A stretch of DNA of 64,000 nt, taken from NCBI RefSeq assembly GCF_011386835.1, contig NC_088792.1, positions 113,246,421 to 113,310,420 on the forward strand. The letters run 5' to 3'. The notes beneath the pieces are model-generated. The model saw only the letters and a program-made list of their open reading frames with translations. It was not told where the DNA came from and ran no database searches. The translations under genes and the position numbers were made by a program. This document shows positions 33,843-44,601 of the stretch, piece by piece (positions within the stretch are counted from its first letter, which is position 1; each line of letters begins with the position of its first letter). This DNA comes from Chrysemys picta bellii. Its lineage: Eukaryota; Chordata; Testudines; Emydidae.

Positions 33843-34192
33843 TAGGTGCTGACTCCATGGGTGCTCTGGAGCTGGAGCACCCACAGGAAAAAAATGGTGG
33901 GGGCTGAACACCCACCAGCAGCCCCCTACCAGATCCTCCCCCTTCCCCCAGGGCCTCCTGCCCGTTGTTGGGCCCCGCCGATCAGCACCTCTCCCTTTCT
34001 CCCAGTGTCTACTGCCTGCCACAGATCAACTGTTTTGCAGCATCAGGAGGTGCTAAGGGGAAAGGGTCAGGAGAGAGGGCACACCGTGCTCAGGGGAGGA
34101 GGCAGAATTCGGCAGGGAAGGGACTGGGAGGGAAGAGGCAGGGCGGGGGCAGGGAGCACCCCCCAGCAGATTAGAAACTCAGTGCCAATGGC
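33843..34192. mobile_element. hAT-type MITE, about 350 bp
   Basis: It begins TAGGTGCTGACTCCATGGGT and ends CAGTGCCAATGGC. ATCTACCA (33835-33842) and CTCTACCA (34193-34200) match at 7 of 8 positions. GGTGCTCTGGAGCTGGAGCA near the left end is itself palindromic. The GC-rich core is shared with 25434-25848 and, in part, 20906-21205. Its open frames are not coding. Confidence 0.75.
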
Positions 34193-34423
34193 CTCTACCA
34201 GTCCCCCTTTTCAAGAAAATTCTGTGCCCTTAAAACTTTAGAGAAAAATGTGTGTAGTAGGGAAATGTTTTGTTAAAAACCATTGATTATTTTTTGAATG
34301 TTGAAATGGCAAACCATTTTGAAAGGCATATTTGAAAGTATTTTAACTAAATGCAAAGAGTTTTTTAATATCACTGCTATGTAAGTGATAAAATGCTTTA
34401 TGTACCACTCCAAAATGTAATCT
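34193..34423. other. Short gap with nothing recognised
   Basis: AT-rich spacer between a MITE and the U6 pseudogene. Confidence 0.5.
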
Positions 34424-34512
34424 GCAGCACATATACTAAAATTGGAACGATACTGAGAAGATTAGCATGGCCCCTGCACAAGGATGACACCCACATTCGT
34501 GAAGCATTCCAT
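34424..34512 (+). pseudogene. U6 spliceosomal snRNA pseudogene
   Basis: GCAGCACATATACTAAAATT, GGAACGATACTGAGAAGATT, AGCATGGCCCCTGCACAAGG and ATTCGTGAAGCATTCCAT follow vertebrate U6 snRNA almost base for base. The first dozen or so nucleotides of U6 are missing. There are several substitutions, including CAGAG to CTGAG, GCGCAAGG to GCACAAGG and ACGCAAATTC to ACCCACATTC. The 3' T run that ends pol III transcription is absent. No proximal element or TATA box is evident at the expected upstream distance. U6 pseudogenes are often made by LINE machinery. Confidence 0.93.
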
Positions 34513-35166
34513 CTAGTACAGCTGATTACTAATGTAAAAAGCCATTTAAGTATAGAATATTTATATAAATGGGGAATTAATTACTGTCAGTGCTCCAGTA
34601 GCTCCCTCACCCAGCTCAGGAAGACAAGAAGAATGATCTCTCCAAAAATTGTTATGAAGTATCAACAACTTCTTTAGCTTAAATAGTTAAAGACTCTAAG
34701 AATTATTGATTTTTTTTAAAAGACTGTTTTTAAAGCTCAAATTATTTTATAAAGAATGAGTGTTTTGACTTTTTTTTTTAAACTTTCCTGTTGAACGCTA
34801 ATAAAACTGAAGGAACATTTTCCAAAATGGACAGAATCAAAAGGAAATTCAAAAACTAAAAGTTATCTGAAATGTTCCCCAACAGGACACAGCCAATTAG
34901 AAGTGCTCTGCACATTCATTAAGCAGACTGCATATCAAAAGCTCAAAGTGTCAACAAAATCAACTCCTGAAGATGTGGAACTGACGAAAGAATGACAGTA
35001 GCCAGCCTGAATCTAAACAAGCCTAGAAAAGGGAGTGTTTTCCTATAATTTCATGAAAATAAGGAGTATAAAAAATTCTGAAATGATCACCCATGCCACT
35101 CAGCTACTGTATTCAAACAGCATGCACTCCTCAGCTCATCCTGTCCATCTCTGCAAGCCAACTATC
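34513..35166. other. No recognised feature
   Basis: AT-rich DNA without gene or nameable repeat. Confidence 0.5.
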
Positions 35167-35169
35167 ACA

Positions 35170-35453
35170 GGTACGTCTATACTTACCTCCGGGTCCGGCG
35201 GTAAGCAATAGATCTTCTGGGATCGATTTATCGCGTCTTGTCTAGATGTGATAAATCGATCCCGGAAGTGCTCGCCGTCGATGCCGGTACTCCTGCTCCG
35301 CGAAAGGAGTACGCGGAGTCGACGGGGGAGCCTGCCTGCCGCGTGTGGACCCACGGTAAGTTCGAACTAAGATACTTCGACTTCAGCTACATTATTCACG
35401 TAGCTGAAGTTGCGTATCTTAGTTCGAAGTGGGGGGTTAGTGTGGACCAGCCC
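35170..35453. mobile_element. Harbinger-type MITE with two hairpins
   Basis: The left end GGTACGTCTATACTTACC and the complement of the right end GGGCTGGTCCACACTAACCC are related inverted ends. ACA occurs on both sides (35167-35169, 35454-35456) as a possible 3-bp duplication. One hairpin spans about 35215-35269 (arms GGGATCGATTTATCGCGTC-like) and another about 35359-35429 (arms TTCGAACTAAGATAC and complement, centred on TATTCACGTAGC). It is a reverse-oriented relative of 2320-2597. Confidence 0.75.
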
Positions 35454-35456
35454 ACA

Positions 35457-37019
35457 GACAGCTAAGAAAAACAAAGATGACTCAAGAAGAAACCAACTCA
35501 AGGAAAACCTCTAAGATGTCCTCATGGATTGGTGAGAGGAAATTAATTGACACACTGGCAAGGGATTAGAATTAATAACTTGTAATAATTTTACTGGGCT
35601 ATGGTAATGGCATTGTAACAAACTATTAACAGTTTATCTTGTTAATCACCAAATGGCTACATCATGTATTCCTGGAAAAGATACAGGAGCTAAACACTGG
35701 TAAACAGACAAGTAGCAGGATTTAAGATTCTTAATATTCATTAACTGGCCTGTTTGAAGACAGCACCTTAAATGGCTTCTAAGTAATGGATTTAAATATT
35801 TTCTTTCATTTCATGGGATTTAGTTGCACTGACAACCAATGCATTTACCTGAAGGCCCGTAAAACAGGAATACCTCACTAACAGAATCTGAATGCAGAGC
35901 CAAAACGACAGCTAGGTTGTTTCTTTATAATGGGGTGAACAAAAACCTAATTCTAAGAACCCCAGATTTGTGAGGTGGGCATTTAAAGGTCTGGCTCTGT
36001 GTTAGTATCCAAACTTGATGCCTTGATATAGTACACTAGAGCCAAACACTGCTCTTACAGCCATAAAAGCTCATTGATTTAAATGGGTTGCATGATTGTA
36101 ACCAAGGGCCAGACTATCGCCTTTTGTCAGTAAAATAAGGTATCCCATCAATTTTTGTTTGAAGGAGTTTTGTGGATAGCACAGGTGAGTAATTACACTT
36201 TGTTGTGTGGGTTGGGTTATCATATTACTCACAGCATTTAGAAAGAAGTGAGTTTCTATAGAGGTCCAAGTATTTCTACTCCAGGCTCTCTCCAAAAGCC
36301 GTTACAGAGCTGTCTACCATTCTGTGAAATACAACTCATATTGCAATAAAAAAACCCTCATAAAACTATAGGATAAAATACCTTTGCCTTAAGGGCTGAA
36401 TTACATTTTCAGCAGGTTTTTAGAAAGAAAAAACAAAATAGAGTCAAACTGAAGTTACACTGCAGTGGCTATAATGAGATTTCCTTCGCTATCGGTGCTG
36501 TGAAGCAAAGGTCATGGTGTTAATATTCCATAAAAGTTTGCAGCATTTAAGACATTTTAAAAAATCCGCAGACGATCTCAGCCTTTGCATAGATTTCTCT
36601 CCAAAATGCTTAATGACGTTGTCAGCATGAGGTGGTTAGTCAACATTCTAAAGTCTGAGCAAAGGTCAAGGCAAATAAAATATGCTGGAAAACTGAGCCC
36701 AAGGGTATGCTCTGAAATGTGGTTCTGAACACAATCCATCAATATGTACTCTCTGTTCTATTACTCACATGATCGCCAACCCTGTTTCACTGTAAATCTG
36801 TGGTTCAGAAATGAAAATTCAAAAATTTCATGGTTTTGGTCATCTGTGTCAGTTACCAGCATATGATTTATTAAAAAGTATATTTTAATAGATCATAATC
36901 CTAACAGATCATAATCCAAATGGCAGATTATAAATCAGGTACCACTTGAAAATATAGTGTGTTTATACCCAGGCTGGTAGCACAGCCTATTATTAAGGGT
37001 ACCTAACACTTCCTATCAT
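35457..37019. other. Mostly unrecognised AT-rich DNA
   Basis: No gene found. See the separate entry for 36470-36690, which looks less repeat-like than its surroundings. Confidence 0.45.
36470..36690. promoter_or_regulatory. Weak candidate non-coding regulatory element
   Basis: A compositionally balanced, repeat-free stretch containing two AAAGGTCA half-sites for nuclear receptors (in AGCAAAGGTCATGG at about 36504 and AGCAAAGGTCAAGG at about 36658), both on the + strand about 155 bp apart. It resembles the texture of conserved non-coding elements, but I cannot test conservation here. Confidence 0.2.
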
Positions 37020-37870
37020 AACACCCTGTTTTCAGTTGCTTTATAAGGCTGAAGTTTTCTATGCCAAGTGTCCGCCTTAGGCTGAACTTCTCTGGAAAAT
37101 TTCAGCCAAAAATATTCAGCTATTCCTGAAAACAGGGATAGGGAAAAATACATTGGTTTTGGCCATATTACATTTGGATGACCTTTTCTTTGAGAAGCTC
37201 TAGTGCCACACTGCTGGGCAGAAGAGACTTGAAATTTGGCAGGAGGTGCTTTTTACCATCCCAGTGAAAACCCGTCCAAGTTTTAAGCATCTGAAGAATT
37301 GCAGTTTGCACATGCTCAGTACCGACTGCTGGAACTTCACAGCTTAATCCCCTGAAGATTTCATCTGCAATGAGCATGCTCCAGTCTGGGACTGCAGGGG
37401 GCTGAGCAGGACTTTCCCTGCAATTGCAACACCCAGCTAGCTGCTCTAGGAGCTACCCCAGGTCCAAGCACCAGAACTAAGAGCAGGGCGCCTGTCTCTC
37501 CTGTGCTCCTGGTGAATGCCAGGCAGTGAGGAGGAAGCTACCTGAATTGAATGCAGAAAAGACAAGAGCTGGACGGCTGAGGGGTGGGGAGATGAGGGAA
37601 GCTGGGGCTGGGAGGAGGAGATGGACTGGCTAGGCAAAGAAACTAGGGTTGAGAACCAGTGGAGCAGAGAAGAAGGGAGACAGCTCTGATGGGAAGATGG
37701 TGCGTGAGATAAACTGGGACTGGCTGGTCTATGATTGGGACAAGGAAGTGGAGGGGAGCACTGATATGGACAAGGATCCCAGAGAAGGAGATTGGAGCCA
37801 GTGGGGATGGGGATACGGAAAGTGAATAGGGGTGTGATTGGAAGCAGGGGGATGAAGGTGCAGGCACAGA
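37020..37870 (-). repeat. Unclassified dispersed repeat, - copy
   Basis: The reverse complement of this block follows the 24190-24970 copy: GGTAGCTTCCTCCTCA, CTGGAGCATGCTCA, AATCTTCAGG, TACTGAGCATGTGC, CTCCTGCCAAATTTCAAG, CTTCTCAAAGAAAAG, GAAAATTTTCC-type and CTGAAAACAGGGTG. The 37440-37870 part is purine-rich on the + strand, matching the CT-rich start of the other copy. No open frame is shared by both copies. Confidence 0.65.
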
Positions 37871-37917
37871 TCAGATAAAGGGGTAAATGGAGGGAAGGGA
37901 GACATCAGAAAAGGGAC

Positions 37918-38760
37918 TGTGATAAATCAAGAGGGGGTAGCTCCCTTTTATGGACACCCAGCTGGCCAGAGCTATAAAATCTCTTAGTAGCTGTTCTCTA
38001 CTTACTTTACCTGTAAAGGGTTAAAAAGTCTTACTGCTATGCATAGATAGAAGGAAGTGAGTGGGCACCTGACCAAAAGAGCCAATGGGAAGGCTAGAAC
38101 TTTTTAAAATTGAGAAAAAAATCCCTCTTTGTCCATCTGTGGGGGTTCTACTGGCTAGAGAGGTGGACAGGGCAGACCTATGCTGTAAGACGCTTGAGGC
38201 CAGGTATGAAAAATCCTCAGTATCATACATAGAAACTACTCATTTGAAACCCCAGATATGTAAATAGATCAGGAAATGTCTAGGAAGACATGATTAGGTT
38301 TCTCTCTTTATGGCTTGTGGACTCCTCTGTGCTAGAGAGGTGGACAGGGCAGACCTATGCTGTAAGACGCTTGAGGCCAGGTATGAAAAATCCTCAGTAT
38401 CATACATAGAAACTACTCATTTGAAACCCCAGATATGTAAATAGATCAGGAAATGTCTAGGAAGACATGATTAGGTTTCTCTCTTTATGGCTTGTGGACT
38501 CCTCTGTGCTAACCCCAGGTGTTTTTGTTTTGCTTGTAACCTTTAACCGGGACCTCAAGAAAGCTATTCTTGGTGCTTAATCCTTGTAGTTACTCTTTTA
38601 AAATCTAGCAATAGCCTGAGTTTCCAGATGTATTTTCCTTTTTTTTTTTTTTTTTAAATATGAACAGGATTGGAGTTCTGTGTCTTAAGAGGTTGTGCAC
38701 ATGTTTTTTTTAAGTTAGCTGATGGCAACAACTGATTTCTTTTTTTTTCCCTTTTCCTTT
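37918..38760 (+). mobile_element. LTR, truncated, with an internal 177-bp tandem duplication
   Basis: It begins TGTGATAAATCAAGAGGGGG. Phrases such as TGTAAAGGGTTAAAAAG, GCTTGTAACCTTTAACCGG and ATCTAGCAATAGCCTGAG match a remembered turtle LTR type in order. It appears to run into another repeat near 38760 without a clear 3' terminus. The usual TATA region falls inside the duplicated unit and is mutated (CTGTAAGACGC). Confidence 0.6.
38154..38507. repeat. Exact 177-bp tandem duplication
   Basis: The unit beginning GCTAGAGAGGTGGACAGGGC at 38154-38330 is followed head to tail by a second copy at 38331-38507. I read no differences between the two. They lie within the LTR at 37918-38760. Confidence 0.9.
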
Positions 38761-38764
38761 CTCA

Positions 38765-39440
38765 GCTCTTCCCCAAGGGGAAGTCCAGCTTCTGGATCCC
38801 TAGGTGTTTTAAGCCTCCCAGAGCCTGAGTTGAGTCTATGCACTGCCTCTGTCTTGGGGTCTCTAGGATCTCTCTCAGGGAGCAGACCTAGACCCTGGGC
38901 TCAGGGCTGTAGCTCACAACACAATCTCTCCCAGAATCCCATCAAAGATGTGAGCCTTCTGAATCAGATGGTACTTGTAAAGCATGTAAGACGGACACTT
39001 TGAACAGAACTCCAACACATTATTGCTCATTTACTTAACAGAAAAAGCAAACAATACAGATCATTTAGAGAAAAACAACAAATACAACAAATGCAAACAA
39101 ATTCTAAATGCAGGGCCCCTCACAAGCCCACCCTTTCCTTGGGAGGCCTAGGACTATCTGGGCTCAGATAGAGAGGCAAGGGACTCTGCCTCATCAGGCA
39201 TCAGCATGCTGGAGTGCTTCTCTCTCGTCATGGCTGGTTGTCTCCATCTTGCCAAGACTTCCCGTGTCATGCCCCAAGTTCTCCTGTCTGACAGCCTGCC
39301 TATATACCCCCCACTCCCACAACGCCTTGACTCTTTTGTTCTGTGTCTGGTAAAGTTCTGCTGCTTCCCTGATCCTCCCTCTCTTCAGGCAGAGAATGAA
39401 GTATCTTTTCCCATCTTGAGCAAACTCCTTTAGCATCTCT
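38765..39440 (-). mobile_element. Probable LTR-like repeat, - orientation
   Basis: The sequence (TCTGGATCCCTAGGTGTTTT, TCTCTCAGGGAGCAGACCTA, ACAGATCATTTAGAG) resembles a remembered LTR type in antisense. The - strand reads GGTATATAGGCAGG, a TATA-like box, at about 39310-39297. Boundaries and target duplication are not resolved. Confidence 0.4.
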
Positions 39441-39449
39441 ATTGTCCAT

Positions 39450-42400
39450 TCAAAGCACTGTAAGTATTCCCTGTTGTCCCTGGTGGTTTGGGGAAGACAT
39501 GATGGAACCCTGCAAGTTCATGGTACATACACATACAGAGGCTTTCCATGATGCAGCCTTTTCAGGATACAACTTCATAATATCAACTAGAATTCATGCA
39601 GTGCACAGAGAGCCCCCAAATCATCACAGGAATCCTGTGGAAAAAGTTACAATGCGCACGCACATACACACAAGGTGTGGGGTGGGCAGTGTGAATTAAG
39701 ATTGTACAGGCCTATCTCTGTAGCTAGTGTTTTGAGACTGGAAGCTTATTTTTTAAAACCGGGCATTAGATGGAATGTGCAAGAGCAGTGGCAGCCTCAT
39801 GGGTTTGGAGAGAAGCATGGGGTGTGGGGGGATAGGATGAGCACCAGGAGTCTACTGCTGGAAGAAAGCAAGGACAAAGACTGAAGAAGGCCCCCTTATG
39901 CCCATGGCAGTTTTCACACTTCTAAAAAAAAAAAAAAAATACAGGAGATAGACATTATTTGCTACCACGTCTAACCTCAATGAGGCAATTTAAGGATACA
40001 AAAGCAAAGTAAGAGGGAACAGGAGAGTGATATGGAACAATGCACAGTCAAGCCCAGTCACCTGCTCCAATTTATTTGGTCACCGACTATAAAAACCATG
40101 GGATATCAGGATCATGGCCTCAATCTTGCTCCCATTGGAGGAGGAAAGTCAGGTCCTGTACAATGACCTTGATTTGCTTGCCTGGGGAAGATGCATGAAC
40201 ACATTGTGGGCAGCATATGAACCTCAGACTTAAAAAACAACACCGAAAACTAAGGAGGGAAATTCATTGTTCATTCACTATATAATTAACTGTGGAACTT
40301 ATGGGTGCAGAACAGTAACACGACAAATAGCTAAATGAGCTATCAAAAAGGAAGAGAGAGGGGCATGGTCAGTGTTGGTCTAACTCTACTCCTTTTGAAG
40401 TCAATGGACATTGGCTTTGATGAGAGCAGAGACAGGCCGGTGTTGAGCTCTTTCAAAAATCCCACCCTTGACACTTATAAAAATAACACCTGCATTTACC
40501 GGATGTTAATAAAACTGGAAATGTTACAAGTCCCAAAGCTCCAAGGCATAAACTGACGACTCGCTGGGGTCAAAGAAGAAGAGGTGATTTGCAAGTTTTG
40601 TGAGTGTGTTAATTTATTGCTCAGAAAGGCACGGCAGATTAACAACTCTGGAGAATGAAGTCCATCCACAGAATAAGTACCCTAACAGAAGAGGGGAGTG
40701 GTAGAGGGAGAGAGAGAGAGAATCACCTCTATGAGTTTGCAGATAGTTCAATCCGACATCTTGACTTCTGTGCTGATGCTGCCAACAATGTTGTCAGTTA
40801 ATGGTAGTGTTTCATAATATGGAGAGACATCCACCAAGAATTGGACCAAGACCAACAACTCATTTCACAATGGCTGCCACACAGCCATCAGAGGGTAACA
40901 AACTTCTAGTTACTCACACAATTAGGCTGGATTAAAAGCCAGAACCTGAGAGGTGAAAGGAGCCATCCATAACCTATTGCAAAAGCCACCTGTCTACAAA
41001 ATATATAAATTAAAAGTGCCTTAGCATTATGTGCTGAATGGCCCCAAAATATCTAGTACTAATACATCACATGGAGCTGGAGTCAGTGATCTGTCGCAGG
41101 TCTGGATGACTCATACCTGAAAAAGAAAACTAAAGGTAAGGTACATGACAAATGTGTTGAATGCCCCTCGTTCTCCCTGAATACTAAGGGCACTCAGCAC
41201 ATATTTCTAAAGGCCTCTGACTTCCCCGCCTCCAAACACACTTGCAGGTCACCTTTCACTGTAATTGATGGTGTCTGATTACATTGGAGAAAGTACTGTA
41301 ATTCTCTCACCTTTAAAGAGCAAGTCTGAAAAAGCCTCTCCTCCCCCTTAGGTAAGTAACATCTGAAAGATTCACTACCGTGGGGGGGACACATGCACAC
41401 TCTAAAAATTAAAAATGAATCCATTAAATCCAACTTGGGGAACGAACAAAGTTAACTCACAACAAAATGGATTCGGCTCTTTGCCAAATCTCCCGCTATG
41501 TGAGCCTGGGGACAATCCAGCCTTCGCATAACGTGTGCCCAACCCAACCTCCCCAGCTGAGAGGCTGATGCAGATATTAAGGCAATGATGGACCATTCAA
41601 AATTAGCAATGGATGGATTCCAGGGAGAGAGCTAAACTTCAGCTCTATAGGAATGTCAGTGGTGATACCTGCTCCCAAACTGGTCTTTAACTGGGCATTA
41701 TTACAGGAGTTTGGGCAAAGGTACATACTCCCTTGTGTCCCGTTCTCCCCTCCCCCCCAAAAAAAATAAATAAAGGGAAAATTACTATATTGTGTTGATT
41801 AAAAGCAGTCTCTCCACATCTAGGATTTTCTTCCATTCAGTAAGAGTATCCTGCAGTGGGCTTCTGGGCTGCCTTCTCTCAGGGCAATAAGAGATATTTC
41901 AAATGTCCTGTTTTCCTGAAAACATGTTTGCCACACTCTTTGTAGAGCACATAGCAACAGTCTCACACTGGCACAATTCATTCTTTAGTTTTGTTATCAA
42001 CAGCAAGAGACTCAGAGAGATAGCTGTATTGTGGTTCTTTTTCTCTAAGCAGAACCAAGAGTGGACTCCACTGAAGGCAACATGCTGTCAGAGCCCCTCA
42101 GCACAGGGTGGAAGCTAATCCTGTTTAAAGAAACACCACTGAAATGGACTACTGAAGTCGAAGAAATAACCATAGTTATATGAAAAATATCAATGAGTTC
42201 TAGGCAGTAGAGTGTAGTTTTGCACAGGGTAGAATTTCATCTGCTAAAAACACACGACCAAACAGAGAATAAACTGTTTTGTTCCCTGGGGAAACAGAAG
42301 AAATTTTCAGTAATCAGAGGACAGTTATAGATAGGCAGATGTCTAACAGAGAGATGGGCATTGAAGGGCTCAACTGCTTATCAAAACCATATTCTTTTCG

Positions 42401-43620
42401 GAGCACGTTGGGCGTCTTTCCTTCCTCCCACATCATCTTCCCCTCCAGATCTCAGCCTAACCTGATCTGACTCTCCTCTCTATAATCACCAGATTTGTCT
42501 GATTCTTAAAGTCACCAACTTTTGGCAATGATGTGGTTTCAGATGTTTTTATGGGCTCTGATCAGCTATTTTATTCGATTTTGTTTATATTCCCAGGTTT
42601 CCCAAATTGGGGGATTTAAGATACTTTGCTTTCCTCCCTACACTCCATTCCTTTGCTAAGACAATACCTAGCCCAATTTGCTGAAGTCAGATCTGTTGAA
42701 ACCCTGAGATGGATTTAGGCAAAAATAAGGGGTTTGCTAAACATTGGGGAGAAAGGCTGTACTGTTTAATCACTTTCCAATTCTATTTGTTGGGATATTT
42801 AGTCTGAGAGCAAATCAGGGGGTCTTCCCCATCCCATCTACTAGAAGATTCCAATTGCTCATCATTTTTCCATTAGCAAAATTGGTTATTTTTCAATTGT
42901 ACAGCTTCAAGCGCTAGAGAGTAGGCATCTGGCTATTCCAGTCAGCATCATGGGTTGATTTTTATAACATTAATAAAGGCATGTTTCTCTCAGTGGTGAC
43001 TGCCAGGGCTAGTGACTTGCGGCACCCAAACTCTGTCAGCTTTTTTGCTCAGAATTGTTGCTTTCCCTGTTAACAGAAAATTTCTTCAATATTTCTTGTA
43101 ATATTACTGAGAGTGTCTAGATGACAGTATTGCAGAATTATAGGCAATTATATAGAGGAGAAATTATTTTTGTCAGTTATTTTAGACACTACTATGTACA
43201 CTGATAAATGTTTCCCTTATCTACACCTAAGAAATTCAGACACACAAAGAGCCTGCCTTTACAATAACACCAATAACAAAAATATTATGTGGTGTGAAAA
43301 AACATTGCACTTTCTACTAAAACTTTCCTTCTGAACACATTCCATCCTTGCCGTACATTATTCACACTGCTCTTTCTCCATATATGTTCAGGCAATTGTG
43401 TTATTAAAGCATCCTAGTTGTAGGGCGTCAGACACAACAGGTTAATGAAAACAGTGTGAGGAGAAGACCGTGAACATGCCTCATTGAGATTTCTCACAGC
43501 TGCAGTAAACAGGGACAGCAGTAAATTAATCAAACTCAAGTTGTGCATTAAGAGCCTATGTAATCACATGCTGCTGTCTGTGTTACCTATACCCTCCCTT
43601 CGCTTTCTCCTTCATCTTGT
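39450..43620. other. Long stretch without recognised genes
   Basis: I read no exon, RNA or nameable transposon. It contains a 16-base A run at about 39925 and a short GA repeat at about 40705. Open frames are short and unlike known families. 43320-43580 is a low-repeat, balanced segment that might hold a conserved element. Confidence 0.4.
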
Positions 43621-43624
43621 TCCA

Positions 43625-43755
43625 AAAATTCGATTATAAACTCTTCAAGGTAGGAACCACGTTTTACTATGTTTTTGTAAAGCACCTAGGACAGTGAGGT
43701 CTCAATCCCAAATGGGTGCCCTGGACACTAATACAAGTTAACAATAATCATGTGT
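43625..43755 (+). repeat. SINE 3' tail
   Basis: GATTATAAACTCTTCAAGGT, TTGTAAAGCACCTAGGACAG and CTAATACAAGTTAACAATAA follow the tail of an amniote CORE/MIR-like SINE ('gtaaactctttggggcag..gcacctagcacaatgggg..aatacaaataataa'). Confidence 0.6.
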
Positions 43756-43951
43756 GTAGAAATAGGAGATTTACTACTTTCATTCCAGCCTGCCATGGGT
43801 TGAGGAGTTGTACCTGACATGTCTGAAGGTTGCTGGCATCAAGGTGCCCTGAGGTTGCTCTGATTTATAGTAGTCCCAGAACAGAGCATATAAGCCACCT
43901 TCATTTCTCCCCTTACTATCACTACAAGGGCCCATTTCATGTGTAGCATAT

Positions 43952-44601
43952 TGTGACAAAGTTCCTCCTCTATCTTGGTGGGTCCTGTGCTTATTGGCAG
44001 CTTTTCTTGCCTCAGAAATTCACCCTGTGGGTTGGGGAACAGCCCAGAGACCTTCCCTTCTGGGAGAACCCACAGTCCAGGTTAATTGGGAGGTTTGGGG
44101 GGAACCCAGGCCCGCCCTCTACTCCAGGTTCCAGCCCAGGGCCCTGTGGACTGCAACTGTCTATAGTGCTTCCTGTAACAGCTACAACTCCCCGGGCTAC
44201 TTCCCCATGGCCTCCTCCAAACACCTTCCTTATTCTCACCACAAGACTTTCCTCCTGGTGTCTGATAACGCTTGTGCTCCTCAGTCCTCCAGCAGCACAC
44301 CCTCAGCTCCTTACGCCTCTTGCTCCCAACTCCTCACACTCCCATCACAAACTGGGGGTGAGCTCCTTTTAAAAACCCAGGTGCCCTGATTAGCCTGCCT
44401 TAATTGATTCTAGAAGCTTCTTCTTAATTGGCTCCAGGTGTCCTAATTAGCCTGCCTGCCTTAACTGGTTCTAGCAGGTTCCTTATTACTCTAGTGCAGC
44501 CCCTGCTCTGGTCACTCAGGAAACAGAAAACTACTCATCCAGTGACCAGTATATTTGCCCTCTACCAGACTCCTGTACCCCACTGGTCTGGGTCTGTCAC
44601 A
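43952..44601 (-). mobile_element. Solo LTR, about 650 bp, - orientation
   Basis: It starts TGTGACAAAGTTCCTCCTC and ends GGTCTGGGTCTGTCACA, so TGTGACA/TGTCACA are inverted ends. On the - strand a TATA-like TTTTTAAAAGGAGC lies at about 44373-44360. There is no internal region. The flanks (..AGCATAT and ACATTCAG..) give no clean duplication. Open frames at 43953-44389 overlap in several frames and are not coding. Confidence 0.75.

Noticed and set aside
34424..34512. Functional U6 snRNA gene
   Set aside because: The 5' end and terminal T run are missing, conserved positions are changed and no promoter is visible.
43953..44389. Two overlapping frames of 131-139 residues
   Set aside because: They coincide with a solo LTR in - orientation and have no recognisable domain.
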